DNA from: Leptospira adleri | GTDB lineage: Bacteria > Spirochaetota > Leptospiria > Leptospirales > Leptospiraceae | Direction: 5' to 3' | NCBI RefSeq assembly: GCF_002811985.1 | Contig: NZ_NPDU01000045.1 | Location: 1 to 36,673 of the forward strand | DNA: 36,673 bases | In this document: positions 14,608 to 24,689 of the stretch, one piece after another | Numbering within the stretch: the first letter of the stretch is position 1 | Layout: every line of letters begins with the position of its first letter | Notes under the pieces: generated by a model | The model's database searches: none | What the model saw: the letters and a program-made list of their open reading frames with translations, nothing else | Told to the model about the DNA's origin: nothing | Program-made: the position numbers and the translations under genes

Positions 14608-15168
14608 TCAATCGGAATTCTTAGAGTCGCTTCGTCTGCGGCCTAAGGATTCCTTTAGACTTAAAAAATCGGAAAGAACGAAAATGATCGTGATAAAGGA
14701 AAGAATCGCTTCAAAGATAACCGCGACCTCGGCCTCCGTGCTCTCCGGAATGATCTTTATGATCCCTATGTTCGTAAAAATCATCAAACTGAAGTAGAAA
14801 AACTTAAACAACAATCCGAAAACGGCGGCTCCGCTTGGAAGTCCTGAAAACGAAGCCGGATCCACTCGATAGAGGCAAAAGAAATCCAATCCGAACGAAA
14901 CGATGATTACGCTGATATTCACCGCAATGAATACAAGAAATTCGTAATATTTCAAATCCATTACGGACAATTCCGAAATCTTGCGAAAGCCCTTTATAAA
15001 AAAATAAATCGATTTTGTTCCCGCCAATAGGACGATCAAATATTTGATCTCGATTCCCGAGAATTCGATCTCATCCAAATATACGATCCCAAGTCCGAAA
15101 AGGATGATCACCGCATACTCTACGAGCGTTTTAAGGATATTTCTAACTACGAATTTATCGATTTCCAT
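14608..15168 (-). CDS. Channel-like membrane protein, degenerate pore
   Basis: A 186-aa integral membrane protein with segments near residues 15-30, 42-60, 77-99, 115-133 and 146-168. Residues 122-170 align by eye with the pore and last helix of two-TM potassium channels (YFSxxTxTxxGYGD...P...A...EAxLxxxxxxxLxxxL): here YFSLMIFTNIGIIKIIPEST then FEAILSFITIIFVL. The selectivity filter TVGYGD is replaced by NIGIIK (133-138), so potassium selectivity is not expected. It might be a non-selective channel or a dead pore used as a subunit. It starts 16 bp after the mgtA stop on the same strand, so the two are almost surely co-transcribed. A generic membrane protein remains possible. Confidence 0.65.
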   Translation of the reverse strand: MEIDKFVVRNILKTLVEYAVIILFGLGIVYLDEIEFSGIEIKYLIVLLAGTKSIYFFIKGFRKISELSVMDLKYYEFLVFIAVNISVIIVSFGLDFFCLYRVDPASFSGLPSGAAVFGLLFKFFYFSLMIFTNIGIIKIIPESTEAEVAVIFEAILSFITIIFVLSDFLSLKESLGRRRSDSKNSD

Positions 15169-15184
15169 ACGAACAATTTAGAAT

Positions 15185-17728
15185 TTATATTTTGACCTTT
15201 CGGTAAAAGCGACGTTTTGCGATTTCCGCCACACTGATATAAAGAAGAATGATTCCGAACAAAAGACTCGTGAATTCCAAAGGCAGTGGAACAAGTCCGA
15301 ATATTTCAGCGACCCGCGTATAAGGAATCGCTAATGTGACCGCTATCACGCTCAGTGTTCCGAACAAAAGAGGTTTGCTGGGTCGGCTTTTGTAAAACGG
15401 ATTTCTCGTACGAATCACGAGGACGATCAGAGAAGCCGATACGACGGACTCTATAAACCAACCGGTCCGAAACTGCTCATGACTTACCTGCAAAACCCAC
15501 TGTAAGGCGGCGAAGGTGAGATAATCAAAAAAAGAACTCACAAGACCGAATACGATCATAAACTTTCGAATCGCTACGATGTCCCATCGTTTCGGGGACG
15601 AGATCATCTCCGGATCGACTCGATCCGTTGCGATCGTCATTTCCGGAAAATCGGTAAGAAAATTAGTGAGTAGGATCTGTTTCGGTAGAAGCGGTAAAAA
15701 AGGAAGAAAGAGCGAAACCCCTGCCATGCTGAACATATTTCCGAAGTTAGCGCTCGTCGCCATAAATACGTATTTGAGAGTGTTCGCAAAAGTCACCCTA
15801 CCTTCTTGAACTCCGTCCACCAAAACTTCTAGATCTTTTTCGAGTAAAACGATGTCGGCCGCGTTCTTCGCAACGTCGACGGCGGTCTCTACGGAAATTC
15901 CCACGTCCGCGGAATGAAGGGCCGATACGTCGTTGATTCCGTCCCCGATATAACCGACCACGTTACCCGCTTTTTTCAAGGCGATGATGATTCTTTCCTT
16001 AGAATTCGGTTCTATCTCGGCGAAAACGTCGACGTCTCCAACCATGCGGGTTAGCGCTTCGTCACTGATGGAATCCAAGTCGCTGCCGCAGAGGGTCCGA
16101 TGCCGTTCCAGGCCAATTTGAGAGCATAAACTCGCGGCTACAAAACGATTGTCTCCCGTGATCACCTTGAGCGAAACTCCGAGCCCGTTCAATTCGGAGA
16201 TGGTTCGGTTGACGTTCGGTTTAGGAGGATCGTAAAAAGAAAGAAGTCCTAGAAAAGTCATATTCTGTTCTTCTAATTTACTAATTCTGGAAGCGGTTCC
16301 CAGGTCTTTTACTGACAGCCCTAGAATCCGATAACCTTTCGCGCTCAGGTCTTCGTATTTTTTTAGAATTTGATCCCGAACCGAATCGATATCCACTTTT
16401 TTCTCGGGATCGGACTGAGCGAAACTGCAGAGCGAAAGGACGTTCGTGAGAGCGCCCTTTGTGATCATCGTAGATTCTCCGTTATGAGTAACAACTATGC
16501 TCAAACACTTTCGAACGAAATCGTAAGGAATCTCGTCCTCCTTTTTGTATCCGGAGATATCAAACTTAAGGTCGTTTCGAATCGATTCGTCGATGGCGTT
16601 GATAAAGCCGGTTTCGAATGACGCGTTTATAAACGCGTGTAACGCTACGTTTTCATTCTTATTTCCGAAGATGTCCATCGCCGATTCCATTCTAACGGTT
16701 CCTTCCGTTAGAGTTCCCGTTTTATCCGAACAGATGATGTTCATATTCCCGAAGTTTTCGATGGCGGTAAGTCGTTTCACGATCACCTTTTTTTCCGCCA
16801 TTCTTTTTGCGCCGTGCGAAAGATTGATACTGATGATCGCAGGGAGAAGCTGAGGAGTAAGTCCGACCGCCAGAGCCAGAGAAAACATAAAAGAATCCAA
16901 AACGGAACGGCTGAGCAAAACGTTGACCACAAAGATGGCTATGACTAAGAGTAAAGTAATGTGAAGAAGAAAAAAACCGAACTTACGGACTCCGGCCTCG
17001 AATTCGTTTTCGAGAGGTCTTAGTTTCAAACGTTCCGATATTTTTCCGAACTCGGTATCCTTTCCGGTTTTAACGACCACCGCTTTCGCTTCTCCGCTGA
17101 TAACGTGAGTTCCCATCCAAAGAGAATTCGTTCTATTTGAGAGCGCAGAATCTTTGGAAACCGTTTCGGTATTTTTTTCAGCGGGATACGTCTCGCCCGT
17201 AAGCGTCGCTTCGTTTACAAACAGATCCTTGGATTCTAAAAGAAGACAATCCGCCGGAATCACGTCTCCCGCGCTTAATCTTAAAATATCACCCGGTACC
17301 ACGTTCTCTAAGGAAACGTCCCTCAAAACGTTGTCCCTGAAAACGGAAACTCTCACTTGCACCATCGCGATCAACTTCGCCACCGCATTCTTTGCTCCGA
17401 GTTCCTGCCAAAATCCGAGAACTCCGCTGATCAATACGATTCCAAGGATGATCATCGCGTCGGTTGCATCCCGAACGACTATGGATAAACCCGCTGCGAA
17501 AAACAAAAGAAGAATGATGGGACTTTTGAATTGAGAGAAGAATATACCGATCGAACCGGAATCTTTTTTTTTGCTGAGTCGGTTGGCGCCGTACTTAGAA
17601 ATTCTTTCTTCCGCCTCCGTTTGGCAAAGACCGAGAGGAGTCGCATTCAAACGATCCAGACAGTCCTTAGGTGATAAATTCCAAAAAGTGAATATAGGAT
17701 TCTGAGTTTCTTCTTTTTTCTGAGCCAT
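15185..17728 (-). CDS. mgtA: P-type ATPase, magnesium-translocating (MgtA-like)
   Basis: An 847-aa P-type ATPase, most like the P3B magnesium importers, in the cytoplasmic membrane. Seen: actuator-domain TGET (177-180), phosphorylation site D335 in SDKTGTLT, hinge motif GDGINDVSALHSADVGISV, and about ten hydrophobic segments. The TM4 motif is TPQLLP (291-296), where E. coli MgtA has TPEMLP, so it belongs to a Gln-variant branch often annotated as magnesium ATPase; substrate is inferred, not proven. The ATG follows a leader of about 87 nt from a TATAAT promoter at 17822-17850, with a hairpin in that leader. The channel-like gene follows in the same operon, and mgtE lies 3 kb away. Confidence 0.88.
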   Translation of the reverse strand: MAQKKEETQNPIFTFWNLSPKDCLDRLNATPLGLCQTEAEERISKYGANRLSKKKDSGSIGIFFSQFKSPIILLLFFAAGLSIVVRDATDAMIILGIVLISGVLGFWQELGAKNAVAKLIAMVQVRVSVFRDNVLRDVSLENVVPGDILRLSAGDVIPADCLLLESKDLFVNEATLTGETYPAEKNTETVSKDSALSNRTNSLWMGTHVISGEAKAVVVKTGKDTEFGKISERLKLRPLENEFEAGVRKFGFFLLHITLLLVIAIFVVNVLLSRSVLDSFMFSLALAVGLTPQLLPAIISINLSHGAKRMAEKKVIVKRLTAIENFGNMNIICSDKTGTLTEGTVRMESAMDIFGNKNENVALHAFINASFETGFINAIDESIRNDLKFDISGYKKEDEIPYDFVRKCLSIVVTHNGESTMITKGALTNVLSLCSFAQSDPEKKVDIDSVRDQILKKYEDLSAKGYRILGLSVKDLGTASRISKLEEQNMTFLGLLSFYDPPKPNVNRTISELNGLGVSLKVITGDNRFVAASLCSQIGLERHRTLCGSDLDSISDEALTRMVGDVDVFAEIEPNSKERIIIALKKAGNVVGYIGDGINDVSALHSADVGISVETAVDVAKNAADIVLLEKDLEVLVDGVQEGRVTFANTLKYVFMATSANFGNMFSMAGVSLFLPFLPLLPKQILLTNFLTDFPEMTIATDRVDPEMISSPKRWDIVAIRKFMIVFGLVSSFFDYLTFAALQWVLQVSHEQFRTGWFIESVVSASLIVLVIRTRNPFYKSRPSKPLLFGTLSVIAVTLAIPYTRVAEIFGLVPLPLEFTSLLFGIILLYISVAEIAKRRFYRKVKI

Positions 17729-17764
17729 TTTTGTTTTACTCGATCTCGGATCTTTTCTTTTTAA

Positions 17765-17788
17765 AAAAGAATCTATCTAAGATTTTTT
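17765..17788 (-). promoter_or_regulatory. Hairpin in mgtA leader / tgt 3' region
   Basis: AATCT (17770-17774) pairs with AGATT (17780-17784), extended by A-run/T-run pairing after a one-base bulge. On the minus strand the stem ends in a run of T. It lies between the mgtA promoter and its start codon, and also downstream of the tgt stop, so it may be the tgt terminator, an attenuator in the mgtA leader, or both. Confidence 0.4.
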
Positions 17789-17821
17789 GAAAGGACAAGG
17801 ATTGAAAAGCTAAAAACGCGG

Positions 17822-17850
17822 ATTATACATTGAAGTCAAACGATTGAGAA
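17822..17850 (-). promoter_or_regulatory. Sigma-70 promoter for mgtA
   Basis: On the minus strand a perfect -10 TATAAT (complement of 17822-17827) lies 17 bp from a -35 TTCTCA (complement of 17845-17850, 4 of 6). Predicted start is near 17815. Confidence 0.5.
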
Positions 17851-17884
17851 AAAGAATCCGACTAAAAATTCTTATCAAACGATT

Positions 17885-19930
17885 TCACCGCGGAAGTGTT
17901 TCGAACTGAGGATGGGAAAGAATGGTTTCTTCCCAGATTTTATTCTCGCTTTCATTCCAATCCGTTCGAAAACGCGCGTGACTCCTTTGTCTTCTGCCCA
18001 GCCATTCCCCGCCGAGAAGTCTGGAAAATTCTTCTTTGCTCTCCGGAGGTTTTGTATATGCGACGGTCGTCTCGGATTTGGGTCCGGTTCCCGCTCCCTT
18101 GCCCACCCAAAAACCGGCAAAGATCAAAGAGGAACGAACCGCCGTGGATGCGGAGTAAGTGATGAGCATCGTATTCTTTGGATCGCCTTGCAGAAATAGA
18201 AAGAGTTTTTTTAAAAAATCCGGCTGCCATAGTTTGGAATCGGTCTTAAAGGAGAACGGATCATAGTAGACGAGGTCCGGAATCTTCTGAGTTGAAAATG
18301 TTTTTTCAAAATCCCCTTCCACAAGATCCCATTGCAACCCGCCGGAAACCGAGGTCCAGTTTCCTTTTTCCAAGATGGATCTAGGCGCTTTGTGGAAGAG
18401 ATGCGGAAAACAACCGATGTTACGCATGGCAAGCCGAAACGGATCCAAATCACATTCAAAACTGATCATATACATAGGAATTGGAGAATCGACTTCTTCG
18501 TAACAGCGAATCGCCGCCATAGAATTGGTGGCCGCTCCCAGACCCACGTCCCAAATCACGAAAGGATTTGCGGCTTTGGATTCTTTGGAATCCCGTAGAC
18601 GATCCGAAAGTTTTTCGGAAAGACCGGAATGAATTACGTAGAGCGATTTTGCCTCTTCGGAAGGATCGTTCACGGAGTGCATAACTTCGCCGGAACTTCT
18701 CTGGCGTACGCTCCAATACTTTCCTTCTTTGTTTTCCCGAATTTCATAGTCTCCGAGAATTCTTTTTCTCTGAGCCCTGGGCGTTCTTCTTTTGTGCAGA
18801 GAAGGATCGACGTTGTCGCTTCGGGTAAGTTCTTCTTTTTTATGATCGTAATAAGAAGCAAAATTTCCTTCGAAGATACGCGCCCTCATCTCCGCCATGA
18901 GACGATGGTAAAAATTCAGGTTGTGCATCGCGATCAGATGCCATCCCAAAATTTCGCTCGTCTTGATCAGATGATGCAGATAGGAGCGGGAATAATTTTG
19001 ACAACAAGGACATTCACAATTCTCATCCAGCTTTGAATCTTCGAACTTATAGATCGTTCTGTGAATCTGCAATTTTCCGGCGCTCGTATAAGCGACCCCG
19101 TGTTGAGCGAGCTCCGTCGGAATCGTACAATCGAACATATCCACACCGCGATGAACCGCCTCCAAAAGATCGATGGGAGTTCCCACGCCCATCAGATATC
19201 TGGGAAGATTTTTCGGAAGTAAGGAAGCGGAAAGTTCGCAGAAGTCGTTTCTTTCTTCTTTGGTTTCACCGACCGCCAAACCGCCGATCGCAAAACCGTC
19301 AAAGTGCATTTGTGTGAGAACTTTTGCGCTTTCCTTCCGAAGATCCGGGTAACAAGCCCCTTGCACGATTCCGAACATGGATTGAAAAGAATCTCCTCTT
19401 GCGTCCAGACTTCGTTTCGCCCATCGATGTGTGATTTCCATCGCGTCTTTCGCCTTCGCATAATCGGCAGTAGACGGAATACACTGGTCCAAGACCATCA
19501 TGATATCCGACCCGATCGCTTTCTGCATATCGACGCTCAGTTCGGGGGAAAGAAGAATCATCTGTCCGTCCACGTAACTGCGAAAGAGCGCTCCTTCTTC
19601 GGTCATCTTTCGGGAATTCGGAAGACTGAAGATCTGAAATCCGCCCGAGTCCGTAAGCACGGGAGAATCCCAATTCATAAATTTATGGATTCCTCCGACT
19701 TTGCGAAAGACTTCCGCACCCGGTCTCAGCAAAAGATGATACGTATTCGCCAAAAGCACGCGGGATCCCATCGCTTTTAGAGAATCCACGGTTTGCGCTC
19801 TTACCGTCGCCTGAGTTCCCACCGGCATAAAGATAGGAGTTTGGACCGGCCCGTGCAAAGTCGTAAAAGTTGCGGCCCGAGCGTTTGTGTGAGGCGCCTC
19901 GGCTTCGAGGATAAAATTCAGTCGAGGCAT
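17885..19930 (-). CDS. tgt: TGT fused to MnmC-like methyltransferase
   Basis: A 681-aa two-part protein. Residues 1-375 are a queuine/preQ1 tRNA-ribosyltransferase that exchanges G34 in GUN anticodons: catalytic D94 (TDSGGFQ), pocket GGLAVGE (216-222), nucleophile D267 (MFDC), and zinc ligands C305, C307, C310, H336. The nucleophile is followed by PTELAQHG rather than the usual PTRxxRxG. Residues about 395-650 are a Rossmann methyltransferase like the N-terminal half of MnmC: SAM loop IWDVGLGAATNS (459-470), acidic FECD (491-494), YYDPFS (555-560), LWQPDFL, and the family end ASTAVRSSLIFAGFWVGKG. The MnmC oxidase half is absent. Alone, TGT is about 375 aa. It has no SD, and a promoter places the start site at the ATG. 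Upstream lies a lipoprotein gene. Confidence 0.9.
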   Translation of the reverse strand: MPRLNFILEAEAPHTNARAATFTTLHGPVQTPIFMPVGTQATVRAQTVDSLKAMGSRVLLANTYHLLLRPGAEVFRKVGGIHKFMNWDSPVLTDSGGFQIFSLPNSRKMTEEGALFRSYVDGQMILLSPELSVDMQKAIGSDIMMVLDQCIPSTADYAKAKDAMEITHRWAKRSLDARGDSFQSMFGIVQGACYPDLRKESAKVLTQMHFDGFAIGGLAVGETKEERNDFCELSASLLPKNLPRYLMGVGTPIDLLEAVHRGVDMFDCTIPTELAQHGVAYTSAGKLQIHRTIYKFEDSKLDENCECPCCQNYSRSYLHHLIKTSEILGWHLIAMHNLNFYHRLMAEMRARIFEGNFASYYDHKKEELTRSDNVDPSLHKRRTPRAQRKRILGDYEIRENKEGKYWSVRQRSSGEVMHSVNDPSEEAKSLYVIHSGLSEKLSDRLRDSKESKAANPFVIWDVGLGAATNSMAAIRCYEEVDSPIPMYMISFECDLDPFRLAMRNIGCFPHLFHKAPRSILEKGNWTSVSGGLQWDLVEGDFEKTFSTQKIPDLVYYDPFSFKTDSKLWQPDFLKKLFLFLQGDPKNTMLITYSASTAVRSSLIFAGFWVGKGAGTGPKSETTVAYTKPPESKEEFSRLLGGEWLGRRQRSHARFRTDWNESENKIWEETILSHPQFETLPR

Positions 19931-19936
19931 TTTAAC

Positions 19937-19965
19937 CGTATAAAAAAAAGAATCAAGCCTATCAA
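19937..19965 (-). promoter_or_regulatory. Possible promoter for tgt (leaderless mRNA)
   Basis: On the minus strand a -35 TTGATA (complement of 19960-19965, 5 of 6) and a -10 TATACG (complement of 19937-19942, 4 of 6) are 17 bp apart. The predicted start falls at or within a base or two of the tgt ATG (19928-19930), which has no Shine-Dalgarno. Confidence 0.4.
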
Positions 19966-20011
19966 AATATTCTTAAAATTGAATATTCCAGTACCGGAAA
20001 CGAATCCTTCG

Positions 20012-20665
20012 TCATTTTCTGCGGATCACTTCTTTTTTTAATTCTTCCTTCACAACGTCTCGATTGCTTCCCACCTTGTTTTTGAGCTCGAGAGTATAAT
20101 GAATTTGGAATTTAGTAACTACGGGCTTATCTTCGGAATGTTCCATAGACCAGCGAGTAACGTCGTTTTGAACGATCTTGGCGAGGTCGTTGATCCTAGG
20201 AACCCTGGTGTTAAAACGAATCGTTTCGAAAGCTCCGGTATTTCCGTTTAACACCACTATAATGATTCCGTCGTCGATGAAGTTGATTTTATTGTAACGA
20301 ACCAATTCTTCGCTGATGAGAGCGTCGCCGCCCTTGTCCACTTTGCGTTTGATGAATTTAGAACCGCGGAGTTGTCTTAGCTGATATCCGTCGCTCGAAA
20401 TATGAACTCGAAAGTATTCCAGCGGATCCTTGGAAGGTTTGAGAAACGCCGGATGATCTCCGGTATTGAGCGAGACTTCCTTACCTTCCTCGTCCAAAAC
20501 GGGCTCGTTTTCCCCGGCTGGATTGGGAACCGGTTCGGTTCTCACCGTTTCTCCTTCGGTGTTTTTGGTGGTCGTGGAACAGGAAAGAATTCCGAGCCCG
20601 CTCCAAGTGATCCCGACAATGATAAGAATTTTTGTGAATGTAAACTTTGACTTCATACCCGACAT
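20012..20665 (-). CDS. Hypothetical lipoprotein
   Basis: A 217-aa secreted lipoprotein of unknown function. Seen: a basic N-terminus (MSGMKSKF), a hydrophobic signal core (about 11-27) and a spirochaete-type lipobox ILSC with the acylated Cys at residue 29, followed by a Ser/Thr-rich and acidic linker. The mature part has no transmembrane segment and mixes charged strands and helices (for example FRVHISSDGYQLRQLRG); no known domain recognised. GGAG about 11 nt before the ATG supports the first Met. It lies 81 bp upstream of tgt on the same strand, but tgt seems to have its own promoter. Confidence 0.8.
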   Translation of the reverse strand: MSGMKSKFTFTKILIIVGITWSGLGILSCSTTTKNTEGETVRTEPVPNPAGENEPVLDEEGKEVSLNTGDHPAFLKPSKDPLEYFRVHISSDGYQLRQLRGSKFIKRKVDKGGDALISEELVRYNKINFIDDGIIIVVLNGNTGAFETIRFNTRVPRINDLAKIVQNDVTRWSMEHSEDKPVVTKFQIHYTLELKNKVGSNRDVVKEELKKEVIRRK

Positions 20666-20749
20666 CGATTTTTATTCTCCGAAACTAAATTCTATTCTTA
20701 AATGACTCGTTTCCATTTTGTTTTTCTTTCGTTCTTTGATCCAAATACA

Positions 20750-22141
<1,392 letters not shown>

Positions 22142-22217
22142 AAATTCTCCCAAGAAATGGTTTCAAAGAACAGGATTGAAAACTTTCCAGACCGATCAAT
22201 GAATTTCCATTCTCCCG

Positions 22218-22248
<31 letters not shown>

Positions 22249-22249
22249 T

Positions 22250-22279
22250 CACTCTGTTCCATCGTAGAAACACAGAGTG
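22250..22279 (+). promoter_or_regulatory. Inverted repeat in leader of OmpA-like gene
   Basis: CACTCTGT (22250-22257) and ACAGAGTG (22272-22279) are perfect 8-bp arms with a 14-nt loop. They lie after a TTGACC -35-like hexamer (22238-22243) and 8 bp before the ATG at 22288. The right arm covers the only weak SD-like bases (GAGTG), so it could be an operator or an RNA hairpin limiting translation. Confidence 0.45.
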
Positions 22280-22287
22280 TATCACCG

Positions 22288-23309
<1,022 letters not shown>

Positions 23310-23310
<1 letters not shown>

Positions 23311-24272
23311 TGGATGATTTTTTTCAACTCCATCACGTAGAAAGAAGCCAGGAGAAGGGTTTAAAACGATCCATCCTTCTTGCGATTTTTGTTTCTCTTA
23401 CCATCTTCGCGGTCGAAGTCATCGGGGGAATCCGTAGCGGGAGTATCGCTCTTCTCGCCGACGCGGGGCATATCATCACGGACGCGATCGCACTTTCCCT
23501 TTCCTTGATCGCGGTGTTACTCGCTTCCAAAAAACCGAATCCGAAATATTCTTTCGGTTATTATAGAATCGAAATTCTCACTTCTCTTGTGAATTCGGTT
23601 TTGATCTTCGGAATTTCGTTTTATATTTTTTACGAGGCGATCGAACGATTTCAGAATCAAAAAGAGATTTTGAGTTTTCAGATGTTGATCTTCAGTTCCG
23701 GCGGGATCGTTTTGAATCTAATCAGCGCTTGGATTCTATTTCGTTTTAGCAACGAGAACATCAATATCAAATCCGCTTACATTCACGTACTGAGCGACCT
23801 TTTGGCGACTGCGGGAGTTTTGATCGGATCGATTTTGATCTATTTTACGCGTTGGAATTGGATCGATCCTCTTATCAGCGTTATCATTTCGATTCTGATT
23901 TTTCGTTCCGCATGGTCGATTTTCAGTGAAAGTCTATCGGTTCTTCTCGAATCCTCTCCTCCCACTTTCGATATTCCTCATATTCTCGAACACCTCCGGA
24001 AAATCTCCGGCATTCGGAAAATTGTGGATTATCATTTTTGGGCGATCACAAGAGGAGTTCACGCTTGCACTCTGCGTCTTTCGGTGGCGGATTTAAAAAC
24101 TTCGGGTGAGATCGTTTATCAAACTCAGCAAATTCTAAAATCGGAATTTGGAATCGATTTTGTCACAGTTCAGTGCGAAGAATCGGAACTCACAAGAAAA
24201 ATCGCCGAACTTTCGGTTCACGATTCTCACGGGCCGCACCAAGGTCATCACGGGCATCATCACCACCATTGA
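23310..24272 (+). CDS. Cation diffusion facilitator (zinc-type) exporter
   Basis: A 320-aa CDF (CzcD-like) metal/proton antiporter of the cytoplasmic membrane. Seen: six membrane segments and the paired metal sites H54-x3-D58 in TM2 (DAGHIITD) and H159-x3-D163 in TM5 (HVLSD), the His/Asp pattern of zinc transporters, plus FGYYRIEIL after TM2 and a cytoplasmic C-terminal domain (about 205-300). It ends with a natural histidine tail, HDSHGPHQGHHGHHHHH (304-320), with ten His in 17 residues. The start is the ATG at 23310, sharing its A with the TGA of the upstream gene; the frame also has a TTG three bases earlier. The tail probably buffers or senses zinc. Confidence 0.92.
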
Positions 24273-24383
24273 CAATTTGAAAGTTGGAGTGGATGCCGAA
24301 TCGTCGCCGACCGTACTGCAGAACGGTAGAGCATTCCTCTTTTTTACATATAACAAAAGTCGCAAGTCTTACAATATCTTCGA

Positions 24384-24427
24384 AAATTCTTAAAATAAAG
24401 AATAGGTCAAAATTATTTTAAGAATTT
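24384..24427. terminator. 15-bp AT-rich stem-loop between convergent genes
   Basis: AAATTCTTAAAATAA (24384-24398) and TTATTTTAAGAATTT (24413-24427) are exact reverse complements with a 14-nt loop. The position, about 110 bp after the CDF gene stop, suits a terminator, but the stem is nearly all A/T and no clean T-run follows. It could instead be a protein-binding site or remnant repeat. Confidence 0.45.
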
Positions 24428-24509
24428 ATAATAAACTAAATTTTTCGATTTTATCGTTTTCTTTGGATCCTTATTCGATTTCGATGCGATACATCCGTGT
24501 GATTTTGAA

Positions 24510-24564
24510 TTTGTGTGAGGTACTACACTTTCCGGTCTTTTTGGAAAATTCAAGGTCACACAAA
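24510..24564. repeat. Nested inverted repeat, possible structured RNA
   Basis: Outer arms TTTGTGTGA (24510-24518) and TCACACAAA (24556-24564) are exact reverse complements; inside them TTTCC (24529-24533) can pair with GGAAA (24543-24547). Together they give a two-tier fold of 55 nt in non-coding DNA. Confidence 0.4.
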
Positions 24565-24689
24565 AGTCGAAGGAATCGATCTTTTTGGATATTTCCCGAT
24601 TCAAAAAAAGAAAATGGAAGTCCGTTTTTCTTTGATTGAACGAATCAGAACGAGCGAGACGAACTTGGTAGAAAAAACAAATACAAAAT

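Larger units (their letters stand above)
24273..24689. other. AT-rich convergent gap with inverted repeats
   Basis: A 417-bp gap between two convergent genes. No ORF has a ribosome-binding site or coding look. It holds two clear inverted repeats, listed separately (24384-24427 and 24510-24564). The AT content is higher than in the flanking genes. It contains no tRNA and no recognisable mobile-element end. Confidence 0.6.

Noticed and set aside
19304..19780. 158-codon open frame antisense to the TGT fusion
   Set aside because: Shadow frame; composition of basic and aromatic residues with no recognisable motif.
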